Part shown: piece after piece, positions 59,536 to 64,000 of the stretch | Layout of the letters: the number at the start of each line of letters is the position of its first letter | How positions within the stretch are numbered: the first letter of the stretch is position 1 | Assembly: GCF_000247695.1 (NCBI RefSeq) | Contig: NW_004624777.1 | Location: 991,691 to 1,055,690, forward strand | DNA: 64,000 bases | Direction of reading: 5' to 3' | From: Heterocephalus glaber | Taxonomy: Eukaryota; Chordata; Mammalia; Rodentia; Bathyergidae | Made by a program: the position numbers and the translations under genes | The notes under the pieces: generated by a model | What the model saw: only the letters and a program-made list of their open reading frames with translations | Told to the model about the DNA's origin: nothing | The model's database searches: none

Positions 59536-59765
59536 AAGATAAACTATGTGTTCTATTCTGACAAAAACAGAAATGGTTTGGACTGTGATTAATGTTAAAT
59601 ATACATAGATATGCAGATATACACACATGTTTTTAGGTCAAAATATTTAGACCATTATATAAGTCCAGTTAGAAAATGTGGAAGTTAAGATAAATAAGTA
59701 GTGGTCCTAAAAAAAACTTTTAAAATTAAAGATGAGGCATTTGCTGACCCTTCCTGGTGAGCAGG

Positions 59766-60375
59766 TGTGGTGGATTAACTAATGATCAACTTGAGTGGGA
59801 ACCCCCAGCTGAACTGAGTCAACATGGTTCTGAGTGTGGAAGACCCACCTGTGGATTGTTCCCAATGGCATAAAAGGAGAACTGGAGGGGAAGATTGCAT
59901 CCTGTTGATTTTCCTGAAGAAGCTTGCCTTGGCTGGTTTTCCTGAGACAAACTCAGCTGTTCTCACTAATGGAGGAGCTAGGGTCCTCACGGTCACTGGG
60001 GATGGCTGCGGCTCTCTTCAAGGGAGCTCTGGTCTGCGCCTTGAGCCCTGCTTCCTGGCTCCAATGCATATCCCTCAGTCTGGTGGCACAGACCCTTCGC
60101 CCTGCCATACAGACTTTCTAGCCTCCACCACTGGCCTTTGGGCCTTCCTAGTGCAGATCCTTGATGTGGACTTCAATGAGACATTGCTGTAGACTCTAGG
60201 CTTTTGGCTGGACTTGTGTGGGACATTGCTGTGGGATCCAGGCCCTAGGCTGGATTCTTCAGGTCTCTCGCTTGAAGAGAGATCTCTTGCACTCTTCTGC
60301 ATTTGACATTTTGGGTGAATATTATAAAATAATCCTATAAATTATGCCTGTTATTAAATCTATTCCCTTAAACCA
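59766..60375 (+). mobile_element. LTR-like element in NDNF intron 1
   Basis: Starts TGTGGTGGATTAACTAATGA and ATCAACTTGAGTGGGAAC, a start I associate with ERVL/MaLR-related LTRs, followed by a G-rich region. It ends with a poly(A)-type zone TTATTAAATCTATTCCC near 60350. An internal near-tandem duplication of about 45-50 bp (60165-60260) is described in findings. The 122- and 65-codon ORFs inside it are compositional. Confidence 0.55.
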
Positions 60376-60379
60376 CTAA

Positions 60380-63300
60380 CTGCAACTGCAGGTAAACACA
60401 CGAGATGTGCAGAATGGTTCTCATCAATGTTTTAGAACTGTGGTGATGGAACTGCTTCTAACTCCTCTCATTTCTTTGTCTTCTCTAAGGAACATGTATA
60501 GCAAGGCATGAATTGAAGAACAGTTTCAAGAAAAAGCTGATGAATAGATATGAAGTATTTTTATTCCACAAGGAGCCGGGAGTAGGGCAAATGGTGGCTA
60601 TCAGAAAATGTACAAATAATACTAAGACACAATTTTCAGCATTAATTTTAACTGCTTACTTTACGGAGCCTTTAGTATAGTTAAATGGTCAAAGTTTTCT
60701 CAGAAACCTAGGGAAATGCATGCAAATTAAAAATAGTCAAAAGGTAAGCGAAGTAAAACCTTAAAGGACAGTTGAGTAATTAACCAATGTATTAGACACA
60801 CATCCAGAATACCTCTGTCAGTACAAAAACACGATATGCCTAAAAACAAATGCAACTTGCTCACGGTATCTGTAGCAGCTCTACTACTGCCAATTTGCAC
60901 AATTTATCTTTAATTATATAAGATAAACTAATCCATTTACCAGTCTTGGTTTAACCTCTGGTTCATCTAGTGAACACAAATTTATTACTTGAAATTGTGT
61001 AAACAGTGATAATGAATATATAAATCTGGATAACTGTTTTACTCCTTTAAAATGTATTCAAAGGATTTAACTACAAATTCTAAAATATAAAGTGTAAGGA
61101 AATACTTCAAACCACTAGAAAGCTTGCCTTTAATGTTTATAGACTCCTGTTTAGTTATATTATCTCACCAATGCAAGGAATTTGCAAATCTTGTAAGTAA
61201 AAAGTTCCTCTGAGGCTTTCTGAATAGAAGGCCTGATGTGATATAAATGGAGACACTGTGACCTTTCTCAGTGCTGTAGATTACCCATAACAAAAGCCAA
61301 CAGCTATACCTACCTGTAATAACAGGACCAAAACAAATTCCTCCACCCCTCTACCAAGGTCCTGCATATTCCTTATGGAAACATGCGGACATATTTGATA
61401 AAAATGTTATCAAGTGTTTATATAACATGTTACACGATTTAAGATCAAATTCATTGGGATAACTTATGGTATACAATTTAAAAACACACCATAGTATCAA
61501 GATTCATTTAAAAACTACCCAATGCACCCAATCATGTATAGGCCACAAACTTGAAATAAATTTACAGTGACCTAAAAGAAGGATGGTTACTCTGAATTAC
61601 TTGAAGCAAATGCATCTGGAATAAATGAAAGCTAATGTTTAATTACACAGACTGGAAAGTGCATGATTATAATTCAGTGAGGATAATTTCAAGGAATGGT
61701 CTGCCACAGAGATTTCTGTTATTTTCTTTTCCTCTCTAAGTGCAAATATTTAGTCTTTTTAACTTCTATTTTTAAACTTGAGGGCTTTGTTTGAATCATC
61801 CAGGCCACATCTGATAGTCAATCTGAAGCATCCGATCTAACTGTGAAGAGCAACTGTAGCCTTGGTTAGAGAAGGGGCCCCTGTGCCTGCCATGACCTCA
61901 TGGGTGGCCAGCAAAGGGGGCTGCGCTCTGCAACATTACCATGTCTACCCTCTGCCAGTTCACACGGTGGGCTCCCCTCAGGGCAGAAATGAAGCAATAA
62001 AAAATTAGCATTCCCAGAAGCTGCTTTATTTTGTTTTTTCCAAATGATAAAAATATTGACTGTTTAGTTAGCCGTTTATAAAAATCCAAAAATATCCTGT
62101 GGTATAGTTGAAAATATGAAGGAAATAGAGCATAGTGAGGTTTGATATTTCCATATTTGAAAAGAGAAGTCTAAATCAGGAAGAAGGAAAAGGCTTCTGG
62201 TCTGTCCCAAGGAGTGGTCTTTGGAACAAGTAGTGTGAGGCCTCCCTGTGCCCTAACTGCAGAGTGCAGTGGAAAAATATGGTGAATGTTTAAATTTTGA
62301 AAAAATAAAATCTATGCCAGCTCCTACCTGACCCATAAAAGTAGAGCCAGCATGCTGTACAGAACCTTTGCTCTAAAGCTGTCTAAATAGAAACTGTCAT
62401 TGCGTAGTGGCATGATTTTGAAGGGTTTAGAGTTCATTATGTCGGTAATCTATGGATTAAGGAGCTTCATATCCATCTCAACTGCAATGATTCCAACCTT
62501 TTCAGGCACTTCCCTAAATGACTGCCAACTTTCATTCTGAAAGGAAATTGAATTAGTGTAAAAAAACAACGTGAAATTAAAACATGCCAAGGACTGAAAT
62601 AAAGTTTCCATTCTGTCATCCACACACTCAGATCTTCATGGTGCTATGTAGTTCATAACAGGGCCAAAGTTAGGGCATTCTAATTTTAAAAGATAACCAA
62701 GCCTACTGAAGAACTACTTGAAAGAGGATCATATTTTAAAATGTGTAACCCTATGTTTCCAATGAAAAGCATCATGAAGATAGATACAGCCAAAATAAAT
62801 GTACCACAAATAGGCATAGTCTTTGATTCAGGGAGCCAGACTCAGTTTACTAAAGGAAGAAGTAGATCTATAAAACATGTCTGATTGGTGATTAGAAGAC
62901 ATGATACAGTTCAAAAATAACACATGAAATCATGCAAAGTAAAATGGGAATAAAATTCAGAATATCTTCTTCCTATCAAAATGTCCCCATACATGCACCT
63001 GAAATAGCTGGAAAACTTCCTCTATCTTAGGAAAAGCTAATGATTCCTTGAGTAATGAAAGCCCTCGAGGGAAAGATAAGATGCTTGGTTACTTTTCTTG
63101 CTTTTGTTTGGCAACTAAGCCTTATTTCCTGTTGATCTGCTACAAAATGAAAATGACTTCCTGTGTATTGTTCCCCAAAGCAGTTTACAAACTGTACTCC
63201 CCACTCTCTCCTGAAATTTAGCTAAGATGGAGTGTGGCAGCATGCCAGTAGCATTAAGCAGCAGCACACATCAGCATAGAAAGTGAGACAGGAGTCATAC

Positions 63301-63595
63301 TGCTTATCAAATACTGAGTCCCTACAGCATGCAACACTCTAAAATTTTGATTTTTTAAAATATTTACTTTAGCCAAGAAGTGAACTTTTCAGTAAGATAC
63401 TCCATAGATTCCCCAAACTAAATATGGCTCAAAGTGCAAAAATCAGAATAAACAAGTTGTCAAACAAACTGCCAATTGCCAGGTCAGTATTCATATACTG
63501 GCTAATGTAGGAGCTCAAAAGAAATGCCCTAGAAATTTACAATCTACTTATAAAGGCAAAATTTATATACCCAAGAAACAGTGTCCAAATATGTA
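60380..63595. other. Unique intron 1 sequence, no feature recognised
   Basis: AT-rich with a short GC-balanced patch at 61870-61990. No supported ORF, RNA gene or transposon. Confidence 0.4.
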
Positions 63596-63599
63596 GGTA

Positions 63600-64000
63600 T
63601 ATTTGCTCAGCTCATTATTTTTTAATTGAACATCTAGGTAATGAGTCCTTGTTACATGTTAAGCACTTTTCCCAGGGACAGTGATGATATCATGAAGTGT
63701 GAGTTCTAGGGGGAGTGACAGCACTTTAACACATACATAAACAAGAAAACAGTGCTGGCTGGTATTCACCACTATGCAGAAAATTAAAATAAGTTTGTGT
63801 ATGGTGACAGCAATTTTAAGCTGGATATTTAGTGAAAGTTTTGTAGAGGAAATGATATTTACACTGAGATTTAAATGACAAGAAGAAGCTAGTGAAGCAA
63901 ATGTCAAGGAAAGACATTCTGGGCAAAGAAATAGCTGGTGCAAAGGTCCAGAGGTGACACTAAGCTTGGGGTGTTGACAAAAGGAAAGGCCATTTGTGTG
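63600..64000 (-). mobile_element. L2-like ancient repeat (antisense), running off the right edge
   Basis: AGATTTAAATGACAAGAAGA, AAGACATTCTGGGCAAAGAA, AGCTGGTGCAAAGGTCCAGA and AGCTTGGGGTGTTGACAAAA are blocks of a widespread ancient mammalian repeat that I read as antisense L2. Confidence 0.5.

Larger units (their letters stand above)
54110..64000 (-). other. NDNF: NDNF intron 1 (partial; 5' exon and promoter beyond the right edge)
   Basis: The acceptor TTGCCCCAG at 54110 requires an upstream exon. No CpG island or GC-rich promoter-like block is seen up to 64000. The stretch holds MIRs, a Tigger-like element, an L1 3' end, an LTR and an L2-like end. The parts 54200-55600, 58420-59420 and 60380-63590 show nothing recognisable. 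Confidence 0.75.

Noticed and set aside
59824..60192. 122-codon ORF on the plus strand in NDNF intron 1
   Set aside because: It lies inside an LTR-like repeat and has no domain or splice context.
61870..61990. NDNF promoter or CpG island
   Set aside because: The GC rise is short and CpG-poor, and no exon with a suitable donor could be linked to the acceptor at 54110.

Overview
This is a mammalian nuclear DNA window, almost certainly from a non-murid rodent. The evidence is one multi-exon vertebrate gene with consensus splice sites, B1 SINEs, B1-dID-type composite SINEs, and many copies of a tRNA-derived ID-like SINE, plus mammal-wide relics (MIR, L2, MER5A, L1M). B1-dID composites are known from the squirrel/dormouse/beaver side of rodents. 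The main tRNA-like SINE here resembles what I associate with beaver or other castorimorphs, but I cannot verify the species.

Only one protein-coding gene is supported: NDNF (neuron-derived neurotrophic factor), on the minus strand. All three coding exons are present (54108..53921, 48483..48359, 46718..45325). They join with GT-AG boundaries and no frame error into a 568-residue secreted protein. The 3' UTR lies below 45324. Bases above 54109 are intron 1; the 5' non-coding exon and promoter are not in the window.

The left 44 kb is intergenic and dominated by transposable elements. 1-716: 5' end of a minus-strand L1 with two arrays of GC-rich promoter-like monomers. 717-6772: a nearly full-length, dead minus-strand L1 whose extreme 5' end is a fragment of U2 snRNA. 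8620-9254: a MaLR-type LTR with three SINEs stacked near its start. 13.1-16.1 kb: another MaLR LTR and the decayed pol region of an endogenous gammaretrovirus-like element (minus strand). 18-26 kb: SINEs, two more MaLR LTRs, an old L1M, and a 277-bp direct duplication. 26.7-34.4 kb: a plus-strand L1 in decay, carrying five nested insertions including a retroposed polyadenylated transcript. 35.7-36.5 kb: an old L1M 3' end.

The right 20 kb is the NDNF transcription unit. Its introns hold two L2 fragments, a MER5A copy, MIRs, a Tigger-like DNA transposon, an L1 3' end and an LTR. The intervening unique DNA is AT-rich with no further gene that I can support. I did not find a novel multi-gene system. 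The most unusual items are the U2-L1 chimera, the L1 monomer arrays, the nested retrocopy, the triple SINE stack under one target-site duplication, the ERV pol relic and the 277-bp duplication.
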